A program made the translations under genes and the position numbers. 64,000 nt of DNA, from contig OY735207.1 of the NCBI GenBank assembly GCA_963457665.1, forward strand, positions 32,929,816-32,993,815, written 5' to 3'. Source of the DNA: Thysanoteuthis rhombus (taxonomy: Eukaryota; Mollusca; Cephalopoda; Oegopsida; Thysanoteuthidae). The notes under the pieces were generated by a model that made no database searches, had not been told where the DNA came from, and worked only from the letters and a program-made list of their open reading frames with translations. Numbering within the stretch: position 1 is the first letter of the stretch; each line of letters begins with the position of its first letter. Below, piece after piece: positions 24,300-34,460 of this stretch.

Positions 24300-25350
24300 G
24301 TGAATACGAATTATTACAAGAATAACATGTTAAGCTTGACAGCATTTTCTTTAAGAAACTGTTCTTTTGTCAACTCACCTCTTGTAAGTTTTACAAAAGA
24401 TGATTTGCCAAACAGTCATGACAAATGACAACTTTGCTGTGACCTGATATGAGTAAGAAACAAATAGTATTACAAAAGTTCTTCCAAATCAATAGATTCA
24501 AGTAACAAGTATGAAAGTAGCATTTAAAACACATCCAAGTGAATGTTGTCTATCTTATGTTAATTAACTGAAAAACCATCTAAGTAAATCTTGTTGACTT
24601 CCCCTACACTTTCTCTCTCTCTCTCACACACACACACATAGAGGGTGCTAATAAGTTACAGAAAGTATTTGATAATTCAGACTCTGTATTCACCCTCACT
24701 TTAAATTGATTGTGTAATAATAATTGGCTAACCTTTTATCTTCAGGAGTTCACCAAGTGCATATAACCACAAAAGGAGAGAAACTATGTCTAGGTGCTTA
24801 AAATGGGATCTAAACAAATAGACGATTCTTTTGTAGAATGCATTCTTTTTATTTATCAGTATGAAGAGTCAACCTCATCAAAAGCCGTAGTCGTAAAAAG
24901 TAAATTGCATGGACAAAAGCCAGAAAGAATACCACATACACAAAAAGAGTTCACAAATGCAGCCAATTTGAGTCAGGAGCTCCAGATATTATCTTGAATT
25001 TATTGTGAGACTAGCATCGTACTTGTAAAAAATGACAGTATTATCTACTTGTAGATCAGTACCTCTATCTAGGATCAGAATATTTGTGCTCTCTGCCCAA
25101 GATCCTAGTGTAATACTTGTGTGCTCATTGAAAAGCGCATCATTATAATTTTTGTGTTATTGATAAGAAGAAAGATTGAAAATTATCAACTAAAAATTAT
25201 TCCTGTAGACCATATAAACTTTCAAAACTCATTATGGTTGAAAACTTGAACTTATTTACACTTGCAAACTGGTTAATCAAACAATATTTAGACATTGAAT
25301 GTTCTTCCAATCCACTGTACTCTGGACAAATTCATTATTAATAGAAATCA
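24300..25350. other. No recognisable feature
   Basis: Noncoding AT-rich DNA with a short (CT)n(CA)n run near 24612-24640. The + frame at 24794-24997 has no family motif. Confidence 0.5.
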
Positions 25351-25354
25351 TTAT

Positions 25355-25495
25355 TGACAATGTTTTTTAAAAATCTCATACTACTATTTACCTTCATCCT
25401 TTATATTTTTGCTGCTGGATAAATTTTTGAAAGAGAAGCAGCAAGAATATTAAGATGAAGCTAAATAGTATCATAAAAAGCAAAAGAAATTGTTG
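25355..25495. mobile_element. Palindromic foldback/MITE-like element (about 60-bp arms)
   Basis: The left arm contains actactatttaccttcatcc then atatttttgctgctg. The reverse complement of the right arm gives gatactatttagcttcatct then atattcttgctgct. Pairing extends outwards to gacaatgttttt versus aacaatttcttt. The loop is about 18 bp near 25417-25434. No coding content. Confidence 0.75.
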
Positions 25496-25499
25496 ATAC

Positions 25500-26345
25500 T
25501 ACTACACTGTTAGTTTTGTTAGTTAATTATTCTTATTTTTTTTACTAACACCTATTGTGCATTTTTTAGCACTCTTTTTAGATATATTACAGTAATTAAA
25601 TATCTTCTTTGAAAGCTAAATTTCGGTTATAACTGCAAGAAAATAGCACAAAATTTATTATGAAAAAAAAAAGATAACGGACTCTTGCGTACTTACAGAT
25701 GATTTCTGGTCAGATGAAGGCCATGTTTATGTTTTTAAGTAAAGAAAATATTGATTCTGTCATAATTGACAGATCAGCAGAAAAAATGAAGTCAAGTCTT
25801 AGAATTCCTACCCTATGCTTTACTGAATCTATTTATTTATACACTTACAATTTGGGAATGGTGAAGTTTTTGTTTAATGAAAAGTTTATGGTACAAGATT
25901 TCTGAGTTTAAGGGACCAAAAGGATTATAGGAGTGGTCAGCAAAAATTATTTGACGATTTAGCACATTCACAACTTCCTGGTGCCTCCAATCCCCGCAAA
26001 TGGCGAGTGGATAGCTGTATTTATTTTGCTCTCCTATTTCATAGATATAAATATGGCTGGATTGCCTCTGGGTAATTGTAGTCCTCTGCACAATTCAGTG
26101 TATGTTTTTTTTTTTTTCTCTCTTTACTAATGCTGAATAAACAGTAGTCTCAAGTGTGAATTTGTTATTTCTTTCTCTGATTCGGCAGTTAATCAATAAT
26201 TTCTTGCTGAAATTCTAATACTCACTGCATGTACATGTTGACTAGCATTAGTTGTGTATATGTGCATATTCGTCCAGTGATATAAAGATTTTCTTGTTCC
26301 CAATCATTCTGTTAATCACATTAAAAGGAATTCTACAATCTGTTG
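25500..26345. other. No recognisable feature
   Basis: Noncoding DNA. Frames at 25699-25905 (+) and 25837-26091 (-) overlap antiparallel and show no motif. Confidence 0.5.
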
Positions 26346-26361
26346 ATCTTGATCATGTAGA

Positions 26362-26450
26362 TTAGTGGTTATTAACCTTTTTTGCTCCATGTACCACCTC
26401 GACAGCTCAAAAAAATTTGATGCCCCCCCCCCTATGATAAAACGCACACA
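26362..26450. mobile_element. Possible hAT-type terminus or MITE fragment
   Basis: The phrase tagtggttattaaccttttt-tgctccatgtaccacct resembles the terminal CAGTGGTTCTCAACCTTTTT-type sequence of hAT elements. Only one end is visible, so this is a resemblance only. Confidence 0.3.
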
Positions 26451-26464
26451 TACAGCCAGAGAAG

Positions 26465-26615
26465 GCTACTTATCATAATTACTGATTATGCTATCAACAG
26501 TTATTGTTATCAAAATCTGTTGGTCCCAAACATTTTATTAAAAATGAATTAGATAAAGTGAATTTCATATTAATTTTTTCATTGTAAGTTTTTATATAAC
26601 AATGAATTTAGCAGG
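26465..26615. repeat. Dispersed repeat (partner at about 37.32-37.48 kb)
   Basis: Shared in order with 37330-37480: atcataattactgat, atgctatca/atgttatca, cagttattgttat/tagttattatcc, gttggt, tttatattaatttttt/tttatattatttttca. Same orientation, clearly diverged. Confidence 0.6.
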
Positions 26616-26639
26616 TTTGTCTCTCAGTAGAAAACCATC

Positions 26640-26765
26640 ATGTGACCAAGGTCATTTTGGCAGCATACCATGTTGGAGTTGATCAATTGAAAATGAGTTA
26701 TCAATTAATAAGTTACTTCTCACCTTTTTATTGGATCTCTAAAAAGTCCGAATTCTCTAAATATA
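26640..26765 (-). repeat. Dispersed repeat, inverted partner of 9.69-9.80 kb
   Basis: Reverse complement shares ggactttttag, atccaa, agaagtaacttatt, attgat and ggtcac/ggtcat with 9690-9800, in order. Confidence 0.6.
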
Positions 26766-26904
26766 TAAATCATATGGCAATGGGGAAAATATTTTTCAAA
26801 TAATTCCACCAAATGATTTATTTTACTGTCTAGTTTTGACTAGCATTGTTATCAAAGTTTTGAATTCCTATGAAAGGTTTTCTCCCGATTCAGAATGTTA
26901 TGTG

Positions 26905-27045
26905 ATATTATCATATGGCTTGAGATTGGACAGCAAAAGATTTTAATGATATCAAAAAATGTATGTCCGCCCTTTTTTCTGTTTTTGCAATTTTTTGATA
27001 TCATTAAAATATTTTGGCATCCTATCTTATGCCGTATGATGTTAT
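26905..27045. mobile_element. Palindromic foldback/MITE-like element (about 50-bp arms)
   Basis: The inner arms are near perfect: ttttaatgatatcaaaaaat at 26941-26960 pairs with attttttgatatcattaaaa at 26989-27008. Outer arms pair with mismatches (catatggcttgagattggac versus the reverse complement catacggcataagataggat). The loop is about 28 bp. No coding content. Confidence 0.8.
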
Positions 27046-27149
27046 GTGATGATATGAATTGGCAGAAAACGTTTCATTTGAATACAAAACTTAGATTAAA
27101 AGGCTTATCAAAACTATTCAGTAGAACATTTTCCCCATTGTCTTATAAG

Positions 27150-27157
<8 letters not shown>

Positions 27158-27196
<39 letters not shown>
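27158..27196. repeat. (TA)n microsatellite
   Basis: Perfect TA run. It generates the short Tyr/Ile frames on both strands. Confidence 0.95.
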
Positions 27197-27199
<3 letters not shown>

Positions 27200-28138
27200 C
27201 TTTTAGGATGGCAAATCTGGCAAAATGTACAGAGTAATGGATCTTTATTTTGTAGGATTTCATTAAATACCAATAAAGCTTGTAGCTTATTAAACCCTTT
27301 CCAGCAGGTAAGGACATGTCCTTCCTTCTCTCCTTGGGTGGCCATAGTGGTCTGTTGGCCAATAGTCTAGTTACTTGCTTATTTTGTTGCTTGGGCTGGA
27401 CTGATCTGTTTGTGTTTCAACTATTTGACTAACGATACCATTGTTATGTACTGCTTACTTTGGTGGCTCTGACCAACAGGTCATAGCAAGTTAAAACCTG
27501 TACCCCCTACCACCTCTTAACTGGATAAATTCTTCCCTCATAATAAGAGCTATTTCCTCCACTCTACACCTGTTACTGCTCTCTTCGGAAACTTTTTTTT
27601 CTCTTTCTAGTTTCTATGGATATCTCAGCAAACTATAGGATATGGCTACAAGATGTCAGCTCCTTGGATAAGCCATAATTTACTTCTTTTCAAAAAAGAA
27701 ACTCTACCCAAGTTGGTATTTGTTGGCCAAAGCCAACTTTTGAAAAAAAGCAATAGCCATGGCGCTGACACTCAAGAGGAAAAAATTGCTTTCTATAGCT
27801 TGCAAGATAAGCATGTTTATCACTACTTCTATGTGTGTTCAAGATTTGCCTAAATACATTTAAAAAAGGAAGAAAAAAGCTTGTACCCTCTACCAGGCTT
27901 AAGAGTGAATTTTACCAGAAAGTTTGAGTTAACATTCACTTCAAGAAATTTTGTTTTGGTATGTTTTTATATAATTCATTTCTCTTTCATTTAGTTTTTT
28001 GTGCCAGTTGTCTTGGATTTGCTATGATTTTTATAAATGATAAGTGAGTTTATATGTCACATTATTTCATGTTTGCATCTATTCTATCTCTCATAATGTA
28101 TAATACAGACTGGCTGTGTACAAATATACACAGCTATT

Positions 28139-28140
<2 letters not shown>
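27200..28140. other. No recognisable feature
   Basis: Noncoding DNA of ordinary composition. The + frame at 27653-27853 has no identifiable motif. Confidence 0.5.
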
Positions 28141-28179
<39 letters not shown>

Positions 28180-28197
28180 CACAAAGCCTGTATTCTG

Positions 28198-28242
<45 letters not shown>

Positions 28243-28263
28243 ATACACAAAGCCTGTATTCTG

Positions 28264-28296
<33 letters not shown>
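28141..28296. repeat. Three (TA)n tracts separated by a duplicated spacer
   Basis: TA tracts at about 28143-28176, 28203-28234 and 28268-28296 are separated by two identical copies of a spacer (aatacacaaagcctgtattc then tgtatttta). The array is therefore a tandem duplication of a roughly 64-bp TA-tract-plus-spacer unit. Confidence 0.95.
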
Positions 28297-28299
<3 letters not shown>

Positions 28300-28790
28300 A
28301 TGCAGCTTGACACATACTTATTAGCTGAATTTTGATCTGAAAAATTCACTATATAATGTTCGATCTTTATGACTGACCACTGAATTAAGCCAAAGACTTA
28401 TTGATGTGCCTATGTATTTCTGTCCATCAGCCTCTATATATAATGGTGTATGGAGATGTGTAAAGTTGCTAAATATGTAGGTGTGAATACATATTTGTTA
28501 TAGCCTTGCCTACCAAAACATTGCAATGAATTTACTTTCCTTTTCATCATTTTTTTTCTAGTTTTGCCTTGTTTTGTTTTCAACAGTTGATAGTCTGGCC
28601 ATTCCTTGAATCAACAAAAATTTCCTCATATTAATTTTCTTTTCTCTTTTGTTTTCCTAAGTTTGAATCCCAATCTTCAATTGTGTCTGCCTCCTCACGG
28701 CTGTTAGGAAGAAAGAAAGAACATCAATCATTATAACACTAATTGCTTGAATATCAGTTTTTATGTAAATGTTTGAAGAAAATTCTATCA
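28300..28790. other. No recognisable feature
   Basis: AT-rich noncoding DNA. Confidence 0.5.
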
Positions 28791-28791
28791 A

Positions 28792-28793
<2 letters not shown>

Positions 28794-28838
<45 letters not shown>

Positions 28839-28846
28839 AGGGTGTA

Positions 28847-28892
<46 letters not shown>
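28794..28892. repeat. (TA)n(TG)n(TA)n microsatellite
   Basis: TA run, TG run interrupted by agggtgta, and a second TA run. Confidence 0.95.
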
Positions 28893-28893
<1 letters not shown>

Positions 28894-28965
28894 CCATGTC
28901 ATGTCGATGCATTTTGGAAAAATGACCCACACAACAATGTCAGATTTTGCACTCAGGTTCTTTTT

Positions 28966-29100
28966 TGAAATGAGGTTCTGTAAAATTTGAACACTATATC
29001 TTTACTCATTCAGTTGCAAATGATCCAAGAACAAGGATTTCTTTGTTCTGTGCAACAGTGGCCAAATTATTTTTTCCGATCTCGACTAGCTGCCATTCTG
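28966..29100. repeat. Dispersed repeat (partner at about 44.86-45.00 kb)
   Basis: Shared in order with 44855-44995: tgaaatgaggttctg/tgaaatgaagtcctg, atatctttact, ttctttgttctgt, tggccaaattatttttt/tggccaaactatttatt. Same orientation. Confidence 0.6.
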
Positions 29101-30785
29101 CAATAGGAATTTTTACTGTGCTGAAAATTTTTTTCCTGGGTCAGCTTTTTATGTAGATTTTGAAAATGTCATCAGCCTAGCTCTACAGAATATCAATTCT
29201 TTCTAGAAAAAGATATCAAAGTGAGCCCCGAATCACATTGGTATTTCTAGGAAGCCATTCTTAAGTCATCGTAACTCAGAACCTTGTCTATCTTATGAGC
29301 TCTGTCTGGCACGGAAGAAATTGATGTCAATGCACTATAACATGTTGCAATTTGGAGCTCACTAGTTTTCCTAGATCCTGATATAAGGTCCCCAAAATAA
29401 CCAAAATTGAAAACCCAACAAAATGTATCATTTCAAAAGGGAAATACAAAAATGTGAGGTAAGCTGCACCATTTTCCTACAAAAACCACTGAAAAGAGCA
29501 TGTTCAAAAATACTTGGGGCTATTTTCTCATCTTGGAGACTTGAGTCTTCTAAGTTCTAATAGAGCATTGAAATTTTGTTCAATAAACTTGGGAATTTTG
29601 TTCATTTGTTATCCTGCATGGTCTATAGAGGCATATAAGTTACTGGCAGTCTCTTTTATTCATAACTATCAAAGATAATATTTATAAGAAGAATACATTT
29701 TTTGGTTTGATTTCATAAAAATTGAAATCTCTATTGCCTAAGGGCTATACAAGCTGAAAAGTATTCAGTGTATACAGCATGTTCGTTTCAAGTTCTCTTG
29801 ACAGGGAATAGTCTAGTCAAAACAACTTTCACCTTTTTTTTTTTTTTTTTTACATTTCAAACAATTCTGCTGATCTCACCTACCTACTGTACTAACTTCA
29901 AAACTTTTTCAGTGAAAAGTGCTCTCTCTATATTGACCCATAAAGAACTTTTCCCGAGTGGATTGTGTTGGGCTTCTAATATATTAAACTTCCAGGTTGT
30001 CCGCTATTTCAGCAAATTTTGACCAGACCAGAAGGTGAGAAGGCGAAGGTAACAGAGCAGACACCTTGTTCGGTTGAGCTAATGATGTGGTAAAAGGAAT
30101 ATACTCAATTAGTAAAGGTTTTGTTGTAGTACAGTTAGGAAATTGTTGAACAAATTAATGTAGCTAAGTATAAACTAGAAAAAAAAATAGGTTAAATTAT
30201 AATGAGACTTCAAACTGGATGGAGAATTCAGGAATGAATTAACCACACTAATCAGTGTAACCCTGTATATATATATATTCATGCTGCAAGTGCTAAGTAA
30301 AGACTATGTACACTTTCTTTCTGTATATATGTGGCTTATCTGTATCTTAATATGGGTATAATTGTGTGTACATACACATTAGGACTATGTTGAATTAAAG
30401 TTGGGTGCCCTGTGATGATTGAACTCATTACCAATCACCTTAATATAATAGACATTTATTAGGCTTAGTTTGGTCTTGTACAAGCTCATAACAGAGGGGC
30501 ATCCATTGAAGACTTACCTTACTCGCAATTAATGGGAATGATAGCTTGCTAACCATTGTCTTCTTCGGGACAAGTGATATGTATATATAACCGAAGCAAC
30601 ACAAAAAAGATTTTCAATGTATTTAATGTTTACAGTTTTGTAGACACATTATATAATATATATATGTGTGTGTGTGTCGCCCCCCCTCCTAAAGCCAGCC
30701 TGTTTGTGTTGTTGTTTGTCACAGTGTTTGTTAGTATTTTTGTAAATAGTTTATAAATGTTAGGTAATTATAGGGTGGTATTTGC
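29101..30785. other. No gene recognised
   Basis: Noncoding DNA; the first part (29100-29500) may continue the repeat above. Poly-T at 29837-29852, short TA/TG runs at 30265 and 30650-30678. The - strand near 30530-30560 holds ggttagcaagct, a possible worn tRNA-SINE A box. No coding signature. Confidence 0.4.
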
Positions 30786-30789
30786 AATC

Positions 30790-31085
30790 TCCTGTTTTGT
30801 GAAGTAAGATCACTATTCCTTGACAGAAGTCCTTTTCTTTCTCGTATGCAGTATGAATAGCTATGCTTGCTGTTTGTGAAATACCCCTCTTGCACCTCCA
30901 TAAAGGTCTGTTGTTATGCCATCTTTGCCTTTGGCTTTTCCCTGTTCCATATTCTGTTGGGTAAAAACTATTTTGTCTTCTGTTATGTCAGGAACATCAC
31001 TTGTGTTTATCAGAGTATCAGTTTGTGGTAGTTTTATTTTTGAAGTTTACAAGTTCTTATAATATTCTTCCTGTTGAATGATGAA
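30790..31085 (-). mobile_element. RTE-type reverse transcriptase, N-terminal fragment
   Basis: On the - strand, from 31080 downwards, one frame reads EEYYKNL, then SDVPDITEDKIVFTQQNMEQ, GKAKGKDGITTDLYGGARG. This matches the start of the RT domain in RTE/BovB-like LINEs (FY..LY, then VP.I...EI..A...MK.GKAPGKDGI..EL). A stop lies after KNL. The fragment ends near 30790. Confidence 0.75.
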
Positions 31086-31189
31086 GTAAGAATAGAAAAA
31101 GAAGACCATAAAAATAGAGGGTGAAGATTTAGAAGAAGTTAAAAAAGACATTTACCAAGGCTAGACAGAGTTTGAGAAAGACTATAAAA

Positions 31190-31680
31190 GCAAAATGAAA
31201 CAAAATATAATGACTGGTTGGAAATCATGTGGTATAAATTGACATATTGAAAAGAACTTAGCCGATATGCTTGAAATGTAAAGTGTACATTGATTGTATG
31301 ATACCTGCTATGACATGCAGATGCAAAACATGGAAACTAATAAAACAAACTGAAAACCGACTCAGAATGGCACAGAGAGTTATGGAAAGAGCAATGCTGG
31401 GGATAACTCTTTGAGACAGAAAATAATCAACATGAATCCTAGAGTAAAATTGTGTAAATGATATCATACGAATGATTTAGCAACAAAAGTGGAGATGGGC
31501 TCAACACTTAGCCAGAAGGACGGATAACAGATTGAGGAAAAAGTTGAATGATTGGTGCCCATAAGATAGAAAATGCAGTAGGAAAAGAAATGAGATAGCA
31601 GAATGACATTGAAAAATCATTAGAGGAGATAGAGGGAAAGGCCTTTGTCTAATAGTGGACTTACAATGGTTGATAATGAG
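31190..31680 (+). mobile_element. RTE-clade LINE 3' end, second subfamily
   Basis: On + the frame around 31275-31410 reads DCMIPAMTCRCKTWKLIKQ, TENRLRMAQRVMERAMLGIT. It is followed by DIIRMI, QQKWRWAQHLARRTDNR, KLNDWCP. This is the C-terminal RT/post-RT region of an RTE element (consensus VLPA.TYG.ETW.L.K.T...L...QR.MER.MLGI, then W.WAGH.ARR.DNRW...). The 3' end (gggaaaggcctttgtctaat then agtggacttacaatgg) is the RTE-type terminus with a tgataatga tail and ends next to a TA tract. It differs from the four - strand RTE copies, so it is a separate subfamily. Several stops are present. Confidence 0.85.

Positions 31681-31683
<3 letters not shown>

Positions 31684-31726
<43 letters not shown>
31684..31726. 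repeat. (TA)n microsatellite at an RTE 3' end
   Basis: Perfect TA run starting within about five bases of the end of the RTE 3' tail. Confidence 0.95.
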
Positions 31727-31731
<5 letters not shown>

Positions 31732-31764
31732 CTCTTTTTTTTTCTATAATCTGTTTTCTTGAAT

Positions 31765-31890
31765 ACTATCCTGGTTAGAGCATTGGACTGTGGAAGGACA
31801 ATGGTTATGATCTGTTTCCTATTATCATGTGAGTTATTTAGATATTTACTAATCTTAGTTTGGTCTGGCACAAATCCAGGTGGCAAGAAA
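31765..31890 (+). repeat. Possible tRNA-derived SINE fragment
   Basis: The phrase atcctggttagagcattgga resembles a tRNA D-arm/A-box (TGGTTAGAGC), and atggttatgatc about 30 bp later is at the distance of a B box but matches poorly. Weak evidence. Confidence 0.3.
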
Positions 31891-32885
31891 TAGAGATAGA
31901 AAGATAGTCTTGTGCCAATCTCTGCGAGTGGAGGAGAGTTTGTGTATAGTTTTGAGAAGAGTCATTAACATTCAAAGAGTTTTTTGGATGATTGAACTCC
32001 TTATCATTGTCTGTGTTGTCAACATGACATTTTGGCCAATTGGCTTTCTTCAGGTGGAAACTGTGAAGAAAAAAAGCAGCTGCACGTATCACCATCTTGA
32101 CTAAGTATATACGTCAAACAAGTATGGAGTTCAACCTGATGTAGCTTCCGTGACTCAACAGGGACAAGGTATTGAAATCCAGGCTTATCAAGGAAAGACA
32201 GAGATATCACCCAAATCCAACATCAGAAATGTTCTTTCCATTGGAGAATAATTCTTTTTACCACCATCATATTTGAATAGTACACCAGAAGAAGGCCATA
32301 GAATGGATCCACCAAAATGTCATAGTAACCACACAAACAACTAGGAGTTTTGTTGTCTGAAGAACTTTTTGAGTGGAGGAGACTTGTCTGCTTTGAAATT
32401 CAGCATTTCAAATCCTAACTTTTTTCCTGGATCTGAACACCAACCACTGGCATCAGTGGAAAATCTTCTTAGTTATGAGGCAGACCCTAATCACGTGAGA
32501 CATTTTAGGGAATTATATTTGATTTAAAAGGTTCCTTAGCTAGGGATAGTATCTCTTATATATCAAGTATAAGAATTCTTTATTAGCCTGGAATGCTTGT
32601 AAATTTGGATGCATCTCTGACGTAGCACCTGCCATTATGTTTCTAAAGAAGTGGATGTAAGTGTATATATTTTACCGAGTATTTTAAGTTTATTTCTTGT
32701 ATATTTACTTCTATGTTTTTGTGCATACATTCATTCATTCATACATACATACATACATGTATATATACCTAGTACGACAATTAGTACTGTTAGAAATGTA
32801 ACAGATGATTAAAGGAAAAGTAAATAATAAAGCAAAGTGAGATTTTGTGTACTTATTAAGTATGCATTCAGCATTAAAAAAAAAA
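31891..32885. other. No recognisable gene
   Basis: Noncoding DNA. Frames at 31838-32210 overlap antiparallel with no motif. A (CATT)n/(CATA)n microsatellite lies at 32725-32755. Confidence 0.45.
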
Positions 32886-32889
32886 TAAG

Positions 32890-33905
32890 TTATTCAAAAT
32901 GCTTTCCTCAGTGCTTCACACACAGCTTCAAATGAGCAGGCCATTTATCGATTGCTGTACGTACGTTTCTCATTAGAAAATTGATGGCAGCTTTCACCAG
33001 AGAACATTTAAGACAATCCAAATTGGGTTGTCTTTTGCAATAAGCAATCCTTTCCAGCTGTGACCACAATTTGTAATCCAGAGGATTGAAGTCTGTACTT
33101 CCACAGGGACAATCCTCAGACTTGATGAAATCTGGATTGTTGTTGTTGAGACAATATTTAGTCACTCTTGCCTTGTGAGCTGGAGCAGAGTCCTGTTGGA
33201 ATGTCCAATTTTCTCCATGGAACATGGTCTTATTAAGATGTGAATATCATTGAGGTGCACTTATGCAGTTATTTTCACTTGTTTCTCACAAAGATTGAAG
33301 CTGAGTAACACTTTCATAACTCACTCTCCATTACATCATTACTGAAGAGGTATGGTGGCCTTGATACACTTTTTGAGTAACTTTGGAAGCTTCTTGGGAA
33401 CTATGAGCATAGAGTCTATAATTCTGGCAATTCACTCTTCAACTTTGAAAATCTAATCAGTAAAAAAGACTCTTCTGTGACCATCGCCAGCATACTGCTG
33501 GAACAACAATTTTGATCTCTACTCTCTGATTTTCATCAGAGCAGGGTTATCATGTGACCAATTCTATGATGATAGGCAGGTAGTCTGAGATCACTTTTGA
33601 TCAGCCGGGACATAGAACAGGGTGAAATATTCATCTCTGTAGCCATAATCTTCTGCTTTCTCAAAGGATTTTTCCAGATTCTGTTTACAACGGTCTTTTG
33701 GGCACTGGCGGTCTTTACAGTCCACGGGTAGCCTGATCATTGTCCATCTTTGACAGTCTGAATGTTCAGTGAAACTTTTTATGGTACGGAACATGAACAC
33801 CCTACTGATCCCAAATGATTTGAACAGTTTGAAAAAAGAAGGTTAATGACCAGTCTTATCAAGGCTGATCGCTCTGATTCTGTTTTGTTCATCAACTCCA
33901 TCCAT
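32890..33905 (-). pseudogene. Near full-length, broken maT-type (DD37D) mariner transposase
   Basis: Read from 33905 downwards, the - strand spans about 338 codons, the usual mariner length. It starts MDGVDEQNRIRAISLDKTGH (N-terminal helix-turn-helix), then LFKSFGISRVFMFRTIKSF, and after a frameshift NRIWKNPLRKQKIMATEMNI and SPCSMSRLI (second HTH). Then follow QQYAGDGHRRVFFTD with the first catalytic Asp, WTFQQDSAPAHKARVTKY with the second, and FNPLDYKLWSQLERIAY with the third, ending near HFE plus stop at 32890. Exactly 37 residues separate the Asp of FQQDS from that of NPLDY, the DD37D spacing of the maT clade. The three Asp survive, but several frameshifts and stops break the frame. The best intact piece is 32908-33225. 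Terminal inverted repeats were not identified. Confidence 0.9.
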
Positions 33906-33962
33906 AGTTAAAAAAAATGTATGTATGTATGTATGCATACATGTGTTTGTTTATACACATAT
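33906..33962. repeat. (TATG)n microsatellite
   Basis: TATG/CATA units between the transposase start and the 35-bp array. Confidence 0.85.
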
Positions 33963-34262
33963 GTATATTGCATGTATGTGTATGTAGGTACACACACGTA
34001 TATTGCATGTATGTGTATGTAGGTACACACACGTATATTGCATGTATGTGTATGTAGGTACACACACGTATATTGCATGTATGTGAATGTAGGTACACAC
34101 ACGTATATTGCATGTATGTGTATGTAGGTACACACACGTATATTGCATGTATGTGTATGTAGGTACACACACGTATATTGCATGTATGTGTATGTAGGTA
34201 CACACACGTATATTGCATGTATGTGTATGTAGGTACACACACGTATATTGCATGTATGTATA
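33963..34262. repeat. 35-bp minisatellite, about 8 copies
   Basis: The unit is gtatattgcatgtatgtgta followed by tgtaggtacacacac, 35 bp in all. Copies are nearly identical (one carries gtgaat instead of gtgtat near 34084). Because it lacks stops on the - strand in all phases, it yields three overlapping frames of 100-127 codons, which are by-products. Confidence 0.97.
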
Positions 34263-34414
34263 TATGTATATTCATGTATATACATGTATGTTGCGTATGT
34301 ATATAAGTATATGTTGCATATATGTATGTTGCATTTGTTTATGTATATAGCCTAACTGTATGTATTTACATATATATATATAGCATATATGCGTTTGTAT
34401 ATTGCGTATGTGTT

Positions 34415-34459
<45 letters not shown>

Positions 34460-34460
34460 T
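34263..34460. repeat. TATG-rich DNA and a (TA)n tract
   Basis: Degenerate TATG/TTGC/ATAT words followed by a TA run at 34418-34456. Confidence 0.9.

Noticed and set aside
33892..34285. Three overlapping - strand frames of 100-127 codons
   Set aside because: They are translations of the 35-bp minisatellite, which has no stop in any phase on that strand.
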